Counted from the first letter of the stretch, positions 1 through 12,200 are shown. The stretch is 23,067 nt of DNA from Spirogloea muscicola (GCA_009602725.1 WELB01000138.1:189546-212612); one strand, 5' to 3'. The notes: a model not told the origin generated them from the sequence alone. A program made the numbers and translations.

Positions 1-3000
1 GCGGAGGCGGAGGCGGCGGCGGACGCCGAGGGCGGCGGCGGGGCGGCGCCGGCGTTGCCGCCGCACCTGGAGCTGCGACGCACGCGCGTCGCCTGCCGCA
101 AGGACGCGCCCGACCACGTGCGAGCTCCGCCGCAAGGCCCCAAGCCCTGGCCCCAAACCCCTGCTCCGAGCACCTCGGCGAACCTCGGAGCCTTAAACCC
201 CCGGATCCCAAACCCGAATTTCTCAAAAACCCCAACTACAAAACCCCAGTATACCACGACTTGTAGAGTAGCCTTTGTCGCTGACTCCTCGCTCTTTGAC
301 CCCTGAGACCCTTCACTCCTGTCCCTTGGTAACCCTACAAGCCAAACCAAAAGAGTGGCGTCTGACCATATGCTACAGATTGTTCACTCAACCCAAATCA
401 CCGTGTATAACCAGAGTGTATAACCACCCCAGACGTTGACCTTGACCAATGACGCCAATAAGAAGGTGGACCTCCGTCAGCACCGCCGCTGCCGCCCACT
501 ACTCACGCCGGCGCTGCGTTGGCCTGCCTGCAGACGAGCTCCGTGCAAGCGGCGGGCGCGTACCTGGCGCTGGGTGTCGACAACAGCTTCCGCTTTGAGG
601 AACTCCGGCGCAATCTCAAGGTGCCGCCACCAGAACCCACGGCACTGTCGATGCCTGGTCATTGAGCTGAAAGTGGGCTCACTACTTTCTGTGCACAAAG
701 AGAGTGTGGCATCATGTCGTGGCTGCCCTTGAACCTTGAAACGAGACGTGCAAATCTTATCATGAAGCTCTTTTGAAATCTAGATGTACAAGGCCAAAAA
801 GCCATAGGATCTGAGCTACAGGCTGCAGAGTAGGAACGAGGGGCTAAAAGTCGGCAGCTGCCTCTGTGAACGTGATGCGGCAGGTGGAGATCAAATCCAT
901 GAGCGCCACCGACATGGAGTTTGATTTGGTGGGCATCGACGCCTCACTGGCCAACGCCTTTCGCCGCATCCTCATTGCGGAGGTGACCGCCCCACCTGAG
1001 AGGCCTGTAGGCCCCTGTAGATCCATACAACCACTTTTGAGTCATTGAAACATAACAAAATCTTTGCCTTGCTATAGTCCATGAAAAGGTTGACTATGAT
1101 CTCTAGTAAAATTGTATCGATCATATGCCTGAGTGATTCGGTATGGTTGGAGCTGACATGGCGTGTTACACTGGTGCTGTCCGTCTCGGGGCTCTGCTGC
1201 AACCTGCAGGTGCCGACAATGGCGATTGAGAAGGTATTTATGGTCGACAATACGTCGGTGATGCAGGACGAGGTCCTGGCTCATCGCCTTGGCCTCGTCC
1301 CGCTTAGGGTCGACCCTCGCGCATTTGAATATAAGGCAGGTGGGCCAGCTGCCCTCTCCCGCGCACTGCCAGCCTGAGGCATCCCTCAGGAATAGCTCTT
1401 GCTTTTTGGGTTAAGTTCTTGCTTTCGCTGAAGGTTGCAATAAGAGTAAACTTCCTAACTTTAGAGTGTCAGCCAAAGGTTTGGACTGGTATAGTCATGT
1501 TGCAGCCTTCCTTCTACTGTCTGCAATTTTCAGTCTGCTCTTAGACAGCCCAATAAACAACTTGCTTGTGGTCAGGGGTCCTCTCAGCTTGTGTCAAGCA
1601 AAAGCCATAGGCCATATGGCTTGAGCATTGCTTGGTCTCAATGTCAACTGGTCGAAGAATTCGCAGACGATGATGCGGCTGGCGAGAAGAACACGATCGT
1701 CTTCAAACTTGCTGCGTCGTGCAAGCGGGACGGCGACCGTGTCGTCGGCGCCTCAGGTAATCTGCTTCCTGTCACAAGGAAAAGGGCCTTGCTCAATACA
1801 AGGAGCAACACTGCGGTCTTGTGCCTGTATAAGTCCAGCATTCGAGTCATCAAGGTCTTCATTGTCATGCTGCATGGAAACGTCTTAAAGTCGCACCTGT
1901 AAGCTTTGTGGTTTGTGCTGGACGCAGTAATGTGTAATGTTCTTTGTCGGTTATAAATATTTGCAAGGTGTCCTCCTTTCTCAGCAATTGCTCATCAGAA
2001 GTACAGCTGATGATTATAGCACCAATCACTTCCTAGCCACGTGGAGCATGGACCTGACTGCAGACTTACATATTGCGGCCCCCGCTTGGCAGTCCTGTCG
2101 GGAGCGCTGCAGTGGTTACCGGCTGGCAGCGAGCTGCCGCCCAACCAGGAGCAGAAGTTCACATCCTTTGCCACCTCTCAGGAGGATGGGCAAGAGCTCA
2201 AGGGCGCCAGCTTTCAGCCCACGCTCGACGACATTGTGCTCACCAAGCTGCGGCCGGGCCAGGTCCTGCCAGCCTGCTCTTTCTTCCAAGCACGCACTTG
2301 TCGCCAGGCTTATTGATTATTCATCTATACTTGACTACATTGCAAAATCCGCCGTGAGGGCTGTACCGCACTGGTACCTAGCTTAGCTATCTGGCAGGTT
2401 GTTCTGTGCAATACCTGACTTAAGCTGCAGTGACGTACTCATGAGCAATTATACATTCAGTCTGTCGAGTTGGAGGCGCACGCTGTGAAGGGCGTGGGCA
2501 AGACGCATGCCAAGTGGTCACCTGTTGCCACAGCCTACTACAAGATGCTGCCTGAGGTGAGGATTCTTTGCAGCACCTTTTTGATGCGATTGATTGTCTG
2601 CTCTGTAGAGTGCTTCCCAGGTGTGTCCTCTGCCGATCTTCAGATGCTGGTGCTTTGTCTTGCCAGTTGCATCTGGCTTGTCCAGTCAAGTCTCGACAAC
2701 ATGTTCAAGTACTCAGAAGTCCCTTCAAGAATGTTGAAATTGCAGAGCTCTACAGGATACTTTGTCCGTTTATGCTTGTCATTATCATGACACTTCACAC
2801 AGAGATGTTTGCCATGTTGCCTTGTTATTCTGTCTCACGACCCAGTGTTGTGGCGTATGTCATGTAGGTGGTGATTAGGAAGCCAGTGAAACAGGATATG
2901 GCTGACAGCCTCATACAGAAGTGCCCCGCGGGCGTCTTTGACATTGAGAACCTCGGCCGAGGTGAGTGCAGGGGTGCTTCATGCGCTCGATGCATCGCTG

Positions 3001-3762
3001 CCATTGACCCTTGATCCCTATCGACCTTATCAAGAAAGTCTGTGCATGGTGCAGTAGTATGCAAGCAAGCTCTATCTCACCCTGTCCACTCACCTGATGC
3101 TGCCCTTGCTCACGATTCTGATGTCGGATACGAGTGGCTTCAGCATAGTCTTGCTTGTCTTGGGTATATCCTGAAGGGTCTTGAAGATGGGTGCCAGGAA
3201 AAAGGCAAGCCCGGGTTGTGAACCCCCGCGCTTGCACTCTGTGCCGTGAGTGCATCATGGAGGAGGGCTGGGAGGAGCACATACAGCTGACGAGAAAACG
3301 GGATCACTTCATCTGTGCGTGATTGCTTCTGTCCCGACTGCTGATGCGCAGTGATTGGACATTGTGTCACACAGCAAAGATGGTCAGAGATTCTTTTATG
3401 CACATGGAACATACCTCCATATATTTAAGCTTGCTTCTTTGCTGCGCAACCCAGTTTTAGCACATGATGCCAGCTACCAGTGCCAAATTAGCATGATTGT
3501 AGAGCGATATGGAAGATGTAGGGGCTGAACATTGTGCCACGTCTTCACAGCCTTTGTGAACCCGTTGGTTGAAGTCCAGGCTGGACCTTCCTTGCCAGCA
3601 TTTGTGTCCGTTGTGTGAGTCAGTCGACTGACATCTGAACTTACCTCGCTTTTTGCAGTCTCAATAGAGTCGACAGGAGCCTTGCCACCGGACGTCCTCT
3701 TCACAGAGGCTGTTAACGTTCTCGCAGACAAGGCAATGAGGGTGGCGGGCGAACTTGGTTGA
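1..3762 (+). CDS. RPAC1: RPAC1/AC40, shared subunit of RNA polymerases I and III (5' partial)
   Basis: This is the alpha-like subunit that pairs with AC19 to nucleate assembly of RNA polymerases I and III in the nucleus. Exons by phase-consistent GT-AG joins: 1-117, 534-620, 851-982, 1210-1339, 1667-1756, 2093-2262, 2461-2556, 2868-2961, 3198-3314, 3659-3762. They give 378 residues and a TGA at 3760. Family-diagnostic stretches include [18 protein letters not shown] (exon 3), [15 protein letters not shown] (exon 4), KNTIVFKL (exon 5), [15 protein letters not shown] (exon 7), [12 protein letters not shown] (exon 8) and ACTLCREC (exon 9, visible residues 317-324). The end matches the usual C-terminus ([16 protein letters not shown]). 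The start lies left of the window; the first visible residues are Ala/Gly-rich. The acceptor at 850 is weak and adds a short SAAAS insertion relative to the plant protein. Identity is from remembered family sequence; exon phases agree throughout. Confidence 0.95.
152..251 (+). repeat. AAACCC-rich degenerate telomere-like tract in RPAC1 intron 1
   Basis: Just inside the first RPAC1 intron (donor at 118) the sense strand carries repeated CCAAACCC, TAAACCCCC, CAAACCCG, AAAACCCC and AAAACCCC motifs. They resemble degenerate CCCTAAA telomere units or plant telo-box motifs. There is no exact tandem array, so a decayed interstitial repeat or simply a C-rich splice-proximal segment are both possible. 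Confidence 0.4.
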
Positions 3763-3797
3763 TGCAGAGCCCACAATAGAAACTAGTAGAGTCAGGT

Positions 3798-3802
3798 GTA
3801 AA
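3798..3802 (+). terminator. TGTAA polyadenylation-type signal after RPAC1
   Basis: TGTAA lies 36 bases after the RPAC1 stop codon. TGTAA is the established poly(A) signal in chlorophyte algae. Other TGTAA copies occur further on (for example at about 4018), so the signal actually used is unknown. Confidence 0.3.
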
Positions 3803-4039
3803 TTGAAGCCCGCCGCGCAACACATTACTGGCACCCCTCTCTGGACGCCTCCTTAGAAGCTGGCAAAAGATAAAGCATAGTTAGCTGCATTTGAAGCTGA
3901 TCAACAGCACTGATTGTAGGCCCTTATTCCCCGATTCTTTTGTGTAGTGGCAGGGTGATTGACCCGAAGCTTTATTACATCACTTTGGCCCCAAGTCTAA
4001 GTCTGTCTGTGCAATACTGTAAATTCAAGTGCGTTGCAG

Positions 4040-4156
4040 ATGTACTTTTACTGCCACTCAGACCTCAACAGCCTGTGGAATATAAAGAACGACGAATGTT
4101 GCAACTTTGCCAGTGTAGATTCATGCTTTCTGGCAGCTGCTGTTGCCGCCATCAAA
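4040..4156 (+). other. Candidate exon of an unrecognised gene
   Basis: There is an acceptor-like GCGTTGCAG just before 4040 and a donor-like GTGAGG at 4157. Between them lie 39 open codons in phase 0 at both ends, reading MYFYCHSDLNSLWNIKNDEC and then a Cys/Ala-rich end (SVDSCFLAAAVAAIK). Codon use looks coding. I do not recognise the peptide, and no phase-compatible next exon was found. It may be chance or a decayed gene. Confidence 0.25.
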
Positions 4157-4236
4157 GTGAGGCCATGCAATTGTCGTGAAGCTCGATGATGCAGCGTTCC
4201 TCCTTGCTCCAACCTCTTCACACCAAGACTCTGTAA

Positions 4237-4443
4237 TTTTGGGAACCCTGGGCCTCCTCTCCTGGTAGAAGAGCGACTCAAGATGGCCTTGATGATGTTG
4301 CTGGTGCTACCAATTGGCTTCACCTCGCAGGAGACAAGCACCCGCAACCCAACATCTTACAAATGGGGCTCTTGACGCCACGCTTACGAGGCCTGAACTT
4401 GAGTACAGGCCTTCAGCTGGGCGCTCGAAATACGCAATCCTGA
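4237..4443 (+). other. Candidate coding stretch, unrecognised
   Basis: This frame is open for 68 codons to a TGA at 4441. It contains QDGLDDVAGATNWLHLAGDK followed by HPQPNILQMGLLTPRLRG. It has no good start codon and no acceptor in phase with the candidate exon at 4040-4156. The opposite strand is also open across much of this stretch, so coding status is undecided. Confidence 0.2.
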
Positions 4444-4941
4444 TCCATATCAAGCCGTTGAGTGCCACTGAGGGCCAAGCTGAGACTCTTTGCACATGAC
4501 GCATGACAACCGTCTCTTGGCCCTGTGCCGGCACCCACTGGAAGCCTGTGCAACGTGGAAGCCAAGAGCTGCTGGGGCCTAAAGTATTTACAACACGTAA
4601 TGTATCTGAGCTTTTCGAAGACTGGATAGTGACCATTTGACTCTGAGAAAAACTATCTTTTAACCATAAATTCACGGTCCCAGCTCCTGCAGTCCAGCTC
4701 CTGCATGCATGTCAACGATCACCACCCTCGGCATCTCTCCCAGCTCTTTCAAGAAATCTTACAGTACCACGACAATCCATACGTAGCGCTGCCAGTGTGC
4801 TGTGTGAGTCGCTCGCCCACTGCCGCCGCAGCAGCTCCGGCTCTCTGCCAGCAGGAACGGCAAGGGATTCGTCGGCCTAACTTTGCACTGATTGGCTCGG
4901 ACCTCCATCACAGGAAGCCTTGCCGGAGGTTGCACTGCACT

Positions 4942-5046
4942 ATGGCAGCGGACAAGGGGCTGAACCGGCTGTGCTGGCGCGAGGTCTGGGACGTCGTGGC
5001 CAAGTGCCTGCGCCAGATTCTTCGGCGGCCCAGAGGGTCCGTCTGA
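4942..5046 (+). other. GC-rich candidate first exon or short ORF, unrecognised
   Basis: An ATG with A at -3 and G at +4 opens a 34-codon frame (MAADKGLNRLCWREVWDVVA onward) with strongly G/C third positions. The four recognised genes here also have GC-rich first exons, which makes this stretch stand out from the AT-richer surroundings. It stops at a TGA at 5044; GTCCGT at 5037 is a possible donor. No homology is recognised. Confidence 0.25.
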
Positions 5047-5457
5047 CGTGCGCAGCTGCCCTCCGCTTGCTTGGAAGGCGCCATGACTCTGTCGTGCCAT
5101 CAGGTCTTTGAGCTCCCAGATTTTTTTGTGAGCTTGCATGCTCATGCAAGCGTTGTGAGATTCACCACTTCGGAGGTGAGGACTGATGAACTCAGTGCCG
5201 TTAGGACGGCAGTACCTCTGACTGGTGTTGATATCAGCGGTGCAACACAAGAATCTCCTGTTGATCACAATGTCAGCATAAGCGCGGTGCTTTGATTGCT
5301 TCCATTGCACTACCACTTGGGGCGTCTTTACCTGCCTTCAGCTGCCACGAAATATGAGCTTCCCATGATGCTATGTGACTATTTCTGTGTCTCAGTTATG
5401 AATGAAGGTCAGTACCTTCGGTGGTAAACTGGAGCAGCAAGCCCAGTTGGTCATGTC

Positions 5458-5487
5458 AGCAGATCAAAGCAGCAGCTTTGATCTGCT
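5458..5487. repeat. Perfect 13-bp hairpin with AGCA loop
   Basis: AGCAGATCAAAGC, a four-base AGCA loop, then the exact reverse complement GCTTTGATCTGCT. It lies in the unassigned interval about 300 bases before the FAM91 poly(A)-type signal. It could be an RNA structure, a small palindromic element remnant, or chance. Confidence 0.5.
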
Positions 5488-5782
5488 CAAGTGGCTATAC
5501 CATCTGTTTGCTCACGTAGCTGTAAGCCTTTGCCACCTGTTGACAGCCACTCCATGAATGCTATGCGTTGCTGGACCAAGGACTTCACAGTCATGTCAAG
5601 ATAAACGCCACTGCTATAAGCCACTGTTATCATCAGTACAAGTGATCGTTTCTAAGGGCACGAGGGGAAAATATTCCTCCCTCCTCCAAGGGGATAAGTC
5701 GATATCCTGCCCAAAGGGAGTGTGACACATCCGGATGCACTTAGAGATTGCATTGACGAAAACATCTGAAGATAATGTGGGA

Positions 5783-5787
5783 TTACA
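5783..5787 (-). terminator. TGTAA polyadenylation-type signal after FAM91
   Basis: On the minus strand, TGTAA occurs about 415 bases after the FAM91 stop. It is the first copy of this signal downstream of the stop that I could find, implying a 3' UTR of roughly 0.4 kb. Confidence 0.35.
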
Positions 5788-6200
5788 GGGTGTGAGTGCT
5801 ACTGAACTGATGCAGGTAGAGCAAGTTCAGAGCAACTAAGCTCTTGGTCCGTTGCATCTTCCGCTTGATTTAAGGTGGTATCAATAATGGCATCACAACT
5901 GCAAGTTGTGTGCCCAAACTCAATGATGGACAACAAGCAACAAATCGGCTCCTTGACTTCGCAGCTCTGCACATGCCACAACCACTATGCTTCCGTCAGC
6001 TCTCCTGCAGCTTCTCATGTGCAAGCACGTGCCATCGTTTGGTGTCTCTATCAATGCAAATTCCTCCAAGTGCAAGCAGCTGAACTTGCTCTCAAAGTCC
6101 ACACAGGAGTGTGCACCTGGCTTGGAGCAACCAGCTCCTCAGGCAGCTACTCGATCCTGGAGCTATACCCCTCAGATTTGATAGCACAAATGAACAATCG

Positions 6201-9200
6201 CTAAGCAACCAGAGTTGCTGCTTCAGTGATGAGCGCAGCAGGAAGTCTTCCCTGCCATTTGGAAGCAGCATTGGTCATGGCATTCTTCATGGTTACTCTG
6301 TGAGAGGACTAACCAAAGGCGACCCACTTCTAGCTATCCACAAGACATTGGCACAACCGTTACAGTGTGCTTCACATAAGGCCAAAGGCAGTCTGCAAAG
6401 TCAGGCTCAATGTAGCCGTCTGATGCATACTAGCTACTTGATGTTGACATATCCAGCATACAGGATCTTAGTGGCACATGGTAGCTGAGGTCTGCCTATA
6501 CTACCTGGAGGACGGAGCCGATGTTGTATGGAGCCAAAGTGGCCCCATTGAATATGAAGTTCACACCGGGCAGGATGTCCTCATCCTCGACTGGTCTATC
6601 TGCAGTGCACATGGCATCATTCATGAGCCTCTGGGCCACAGTCTTGGCATATGTACAATCTCCAGAGCAATATGCTTTGAGCCAGAAAGAAAGGCGAATG
6701 TTGGCCCAGGACATAAGACCAGAAAGCTCGTACAAATACTTGGGTGGTATCAAGCAAACAGGCAGCCTGCACATTTGTTTGCAGTCCGCAACCTGGTGGA
6801 TGTGAAGTTGACGTCGACTGCTCGTCAGCTATGTCCCTCTTCACTCCACATGGCTGACTGGCTTGCCTGGAATATCTGAGACCAAAAGCAACCAGCATTA
6901 ATTTGTGGTTGCATGAATCACTGAGCGTCCATGCCTTGCTAGATCAAGTTGTGACCAAATGAGTAGGCAAGAGACGGCAATGCAAATAAGCTGCCGAGAA
7001 AATAACGCGGAACTTTTTAGAAGTCATCTTGGAAGCAGTGGATGAGCTCGTCCCGCTGCTTGATCAAGCAGTGACAAAGTATGAGGCAGTCATACAGGTA
7101 TGAGGACATCAACCCACCTGAAATTCTCGAAGCCTACAAGTACAGACTCCAAGTGGTTAAGACTTTCGTCAGTGTATTCAGGCTTGCACCAGGGATCATG
7201 GCGGGAAATCCTCGGACTCAGTACTGGAATGTCAGCAGCATCTGTATGTCGCGACCAGTCTTTGCTGGATAATGGAAAGCCCTCCGATCCATCCAAGCGT
7301 GCTTGACTCTGTACACCTGGTTTGTAAGCAGCCCTGCAAAGGCAGGCAAATCAAGGACCTGACAATAAGCACTGACCTTGCATTTGTTTAGTGACTTACC
7401 TGAGGTACTTAATAAGTACTTAATATTGATTGGGAGGTCGGGGTGCCAGCGTCAGTCTAAGAAAGTGTCACGGAGAACAAGTGGCAAGCAGCGAATCCAT
7501 CGTCTCTTCCTTCAATGACACTAAGTCTGATACCTCCTCCTGTTAATCGTGACGTTTAGAGATACGTCTCTTGTTCTTGGAGCTTACATGGAGACTGGGC
7601 CATTGGGCTTGAGGTCCGATATAAAGCTGCGCAGCTTGCCCCTCAAGCCCGCCATGCAGGCGCCGTGCTCCTGCAGCCTCGGCGCTTCCAGCATGCCCAG
7701 CTTGGCGGCATTCTCGCACACCCTCCTACACAGCTGCGTGTCAAAGAGGGGGATGCCGAATGAGACCCCAAGCGGCACCCAGCCCCATGTGACGCCCGGC
7801 GGCAAAGCTTTGTTGTCTGATGGCCGCAAGCGTGCAGCCACCCAGCAGTCCTCTGCACCGTCAAGTTGCGCGCCACCTTGGGCCAAGACAGCACCATCTT
7901 GGGGTTGCGACGAGTCATCGGAAGCACCGGTGCCACTACGAGCTCTCTGGAGTACTCGCAGCAGCCGCAAGTAGCCAATGGTGTGCAGTCCGGCTCTCGT
8001 CGCGACGACCCTCGCAGCTCTCTGGCAGTCGCCATATGGCGAGGCTATTTCTGCGGCCGCCACAGAGTCCCTTGCTGGTGAGCTGATGGGGAGCGGGACA
8101 TCACAAGTGACGAGCTCCACATTGCTATCTCCTGGCGGACCTTCGAAGCTGCCGCCATGTGCCGGGTATGGCTGGACAAGGACCGCCGAGAGCCGGAGGA
8201 GCGAGTTCAGGACGTGAAGCAGCACGCTGCCGTCGACGAGGGAGCCCTCGGCCTTGCCTCCGATGCCGCCGAGTGCCGACGCATCCCACGTCCAGACCGA
8301 CGCCCTGCGGCAACCGCCAAGTGGCGGCGGCAGCTTCCTGAGGCGCTGCCCACGGACGAGCGCCAGGGTCACCGGCCCGGACCCTGTTGCCGCATACAGC
8401 AGCAGCGCCATCCAGGGCGACGTTGCCGCAGCGCAGGGCGGCCCAAAGTGCGCCGGGCCCTCGCCACCGTCCTCGGCGTCGCCACTATGCAGCGCCGGCG
8501 CGGCGGCAAGCGGCGCCATGGAGACCACCGTGGAGTACTCGCGGCGGAGCACGCGGCGCAATGTGGGTGGCGGCAGCCCCGCCAGGCTCTCGCTGCGCAG
8601 CACGTCCACCTTGTACCTTGCGGCCTCTTGCACCATCTTGCTCCTGCTGCTGCGATCCTTGGCTTCACCACCATCTTCTCTTGGCGACGAGCTGAGCGCC
8701 GTGTCCATGTCAATGAGGTTCAGAGACAACAGTGGGCGATCACCACTGGCCGCCATGCCTTGGCTGGTTCTCGAAAGCGCCGCGCCATCGAGGCTCGGCC
8801 AGGCGGTTGTGCCGGCGCCGCCGGAAGCTGCCGCATCCTGCTCCCAGCTTTCGGCCCACGTCGGGCCCTCTACCTCAGCCTTTCCGACGCCACTGCTCGA
8901 AGCTGCTGCCGTCTCCCAGTCGCCAAACTCGTTGCCGTCGTCCGGCGCTTGGTCCCCATCAGTCTTTTCTCGAGGGCCCCATGTGGCCCACTCTGTGAAC
9001 GAGGTGCTGTCCCCAACCTGCGGCAGCCCTGGGTGAGACCCCAGAGACTCAGTGACACTCTCCCGCTGCACATCCGCCGCCTTCAGCGTACTGTGACCAG
9101 CCAGCTCCACGTTGTCAAGCTTGAGCTCCGCCACGCCAAGCGCCGCCATCTCCTCATCCTCCGCCGCAAGGCTCTCGCCACGGTCTTGGTCCTTTCCTGA

Positions 9201-12200
9201 AGTGGCAGGTGCCACCTGGCCGGTTGACAGGTACTCGAGTGCGCAGCGCAGGCTCTCGGCGTGGTTTGCGAAGTGCTGGAGCTCGCCCTCCAGCTTGGTG
9301 CCCTCCAGGCCCCTCAGGCCGTTGCACAGCTCCATGACCTGCCTGTCGCCCAGCTTCCCAGCCTCAAATAGCGTGACAGCCTGCTGCTTCAGACCTGCTT
9401 CAGACCAAATTCTGATTACTACACCACTAAGAGACCACATAGAGTAGAGAACTAGCACTCACTTTGAAAGTTCCGCATCCTGCGTAACTTTCAATAGTTG
9501 AATGTTCCTAACATTCTTTAAGCACCAAAGCTAGAGACTGGAGAGATGTGTGCAAACATCAAACTTGAAGCGAAGAGGCGACCAATGATCTCAGGTAAAC
9601 CCCAGAATATGCTGTATGACAAGACTTGGGGTTGTGGTCACAGCACCAGGGGACAGCGATCCCATCATGAGGTAGGAGGTAAGGTTGGCGTCCACCAGGA
9701 AAGCAATCCTGTTGATTGCCGCTTTGGGGGCATCCGCAAGCTGGTCAGCTGACAGGCTTGGCTTTAAGCCCTTGTCAGTAGCCCTATCAGTCAACCCCAA
9801 GTTGCGCTCAGCAACAGCAGAAGCCTCCTCATTGTCAACGTCGTCGAGTATCGCTTCGACGTTCATCACCTGAACCGAATACAGTCGTCAGTTTGACTCA
9901 GTAATTGGCACACAGAAGTCTGGACCAACGAGGTGATCACTCTACAATCAAGCTTCGAGAGTCGAGATTGGCCAACAATCTACATGAACGTCAAGCCTAG
10001 TGTGCAGGTCAAAACGAGCAATAAAATTTAGAATCGATAATGTAAGCTTATATCATCTCATGTCTACCTTACGAGCCCAGCCGAGTCGGCAGGCTAGAGA
10101 GACGGCAGCCCCAAGGCGCTCCAGATTTGCTTGCAGCGTTGTAGCTAGCTCTTCTACAGTGGCTCGTTCACTGAATGCCACGAACAGCGAGTAGAGTAGC
10201 CTGCGGCATGGATGGGTCTTCACTACATATCACTTTCCGTGACCTGCTCAAAGGCATGGAAAGCCACAAAGAGGTACCTACAAGCAACTTGATGTTGTAC
10301 CTGAATGCAACAGAGAATCTAGCTATCTGCTCATACTTAAGTAGATGACTACCTCCTTCACCAAGCATACACCCATACAATTTTAGAAATTAAGCTGCTC
10401 AGCATGTTGAAGGCATCAGTAAGTTGCGCTCAAGTACCCTTCAACTTCATCCTCATAAGCTTGATTGGTGTTGGAGACAAAGCCTTCCAATGTTGAAACT
10501 GCCAGCAAATGCAAACTTTGTCATGCTCGCCGCTCTCTCCACTCTTCATTGCAACTGCTCACAAATTGTAAGCCTCGTGTACCCAGCATGTGTAACTGCT
10601 GTCAGATATACACATGTACCCAGATCCCACATCCCAACCCACATTCCTACTTAATTGGAACTTACTGTGAAAGATATCGTCTGGAAAGACCGGCACATCG
10701 AAGTAGATGAGACCCCGGTTGTAGAGCTCTCTCAGAGTGTCAATGTTGAACTCTCCAACCAGGGCTGGGGCATCTTTGGCTGCTGTCTTCACCAAGACGC
10801 TCTCCTCCTCAGACAGCTTCTGTAGGACAAATTTGCAAGAAGAAGAAGTTTGACAAGGACCGAGAGATCATCAACAGCGAGAACACTCAGCACCTGACGG
10901 ATAGTCCTGCATTGGCATGCCATGAAGACGAATTTACTATGTCCAATAGGTGCCACACTGACACTGTTCAAAGGCAAGACCTAACGAGCGTATGCAGCCC
11001 CGAGCAATAAGGACATGAGTAAGTTAAATAAGGACACGAGATGAGGGGAGTTAGGACATGAGATGACCTGACCCTGAACTCCTCGTGAGTCAGGTTGACA
11101 ACATTGACATGCCACCATGGTTCCAACGGAAATTGGATGGGTTGGCTTGGCAGCATCTCCTTGACAAAGCTCTTGTTCACTCTCCACAACATCTGTAAAA
11201 CATATCCACCATATGGCAAGAAAGGTGAGTGCTAGCACCACTAATTCTATGCATTTGACTCAGCTTACATCACGACCTTGACTGCACCTGACAATTCTCA
11301 CCTTGGATCTACACTTGTTCATGAGGTCAATGTACTGGTTGCGACCAACTCCTGTCTCTCGAAGAGCATCCGCAGCGCTGAAGTTGGGTATGGAGTCATA
11401 CGAGCGCTCTGCAGTGGAGCCATCATACACTTGATCTGAGAGACTGTCAGGTCAACAGCTCTACTTGCATGCTTTTACTTAGCTACAGAATGTCTGTGGG
11501 GTGGGAGTGATTATTATGTTTTAATCATAATGCAAGCATCCACGAAGAAGCCAGTCACGGAGGGGCCACCAGCATAACCTTCAGGCGGCAAACAAAACGG
11601 AGCTGATTCTCCCAATACTGAGACTTACCTGATTTGAGCACCTCGTACAGCATGTCACAGTAGTAGTTGAACGGTGAGACGCGGATGATGCGGCACAAGT
11701 CTTCAGCGAGGTGGTATGGGAAGAGCTGCACCCACCACAACGTATAGCAACTCTTGCACATCAGTTTTGTATAGCAGCTGACTACGTTACTGTATGCTGC
11801 ATGCAAGCCAAGCGAGCAGGATGCTGCCTTTCCATTTTCATTGGTACCGCAAGCGTCAAATTCATTTTTGACAATGCCGCCCTGAAGGACCCTGAAAGGG
11901 AAGGTGGACGCGGCCACGCTCAAGAGCTCACTGACTGATTCTTCTTGACGTGGCGCATGAGGTCCTCGTAGTACTCATACTCCTTGCAGACGTTCTTGGC
12001 GGCGCACTTGCTCCACCTGTACCTCTTCTTGATGCAGTGCTCCTTGGTTCTGCATAACAACAGATAGCAAAATTTAGAAAACTTCATTGCACGCCGCGTG
12101 GCACGCTATTGCATGGCCAGGAGCTGTCCTTGGCACAGGAGGTGCTTCGCAGCTTTGCCTTTGCGCGTCATCAATCTGCTAACTCAGCCCGGGAGCGCTG

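Larger units (their letters stand above)
3803..5782. other. Unassigned interval between the RPAC1 and FAM91 3' ends
   Basis: No gene is recognised here. The interval contains three coding-like stretches on the plus strand (listed separately), a perfect hairpin at 5458-5487, and otherwise mixed AT/GC sequence with no long conserved frame on either strand. Part may be 3' UTR of RPAC1. The two flanking genes converge on it, so a small gene or a non-coding RNA could be present. Confidence 0.5.

Noticed and set aside
436-732. A 98-codon plus-strand frame starting at 436
   Set aside because: It lies out of frame with RPAC1 exon 534-620, which has the conserved [10 protein letters not shown] segment and phase-0 joins on both sides.
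6496-6774. A Copia Gag-like fragment on the minus strand
   Set aside because: First suspected from a vague resemblance. The [19 protein letters not shown] segment instead fits the conserved FAM91 C-terminus and splices in phase to the final exon.
8157-9200. A 347-codon plus-strand open frame
   Set aside because: It is antisense to the large FAM91 exon, an effect of its GC-rich codons; no domain is recognised.
9395-9458. Using the ATG at 9458 as the start of a separate 624-residue protein
   Set aside because: The sequence above 9394 is intron. The conserved FAM91 frame enters through the acceptor at 9395, joined in phase to exon 9647-9869.
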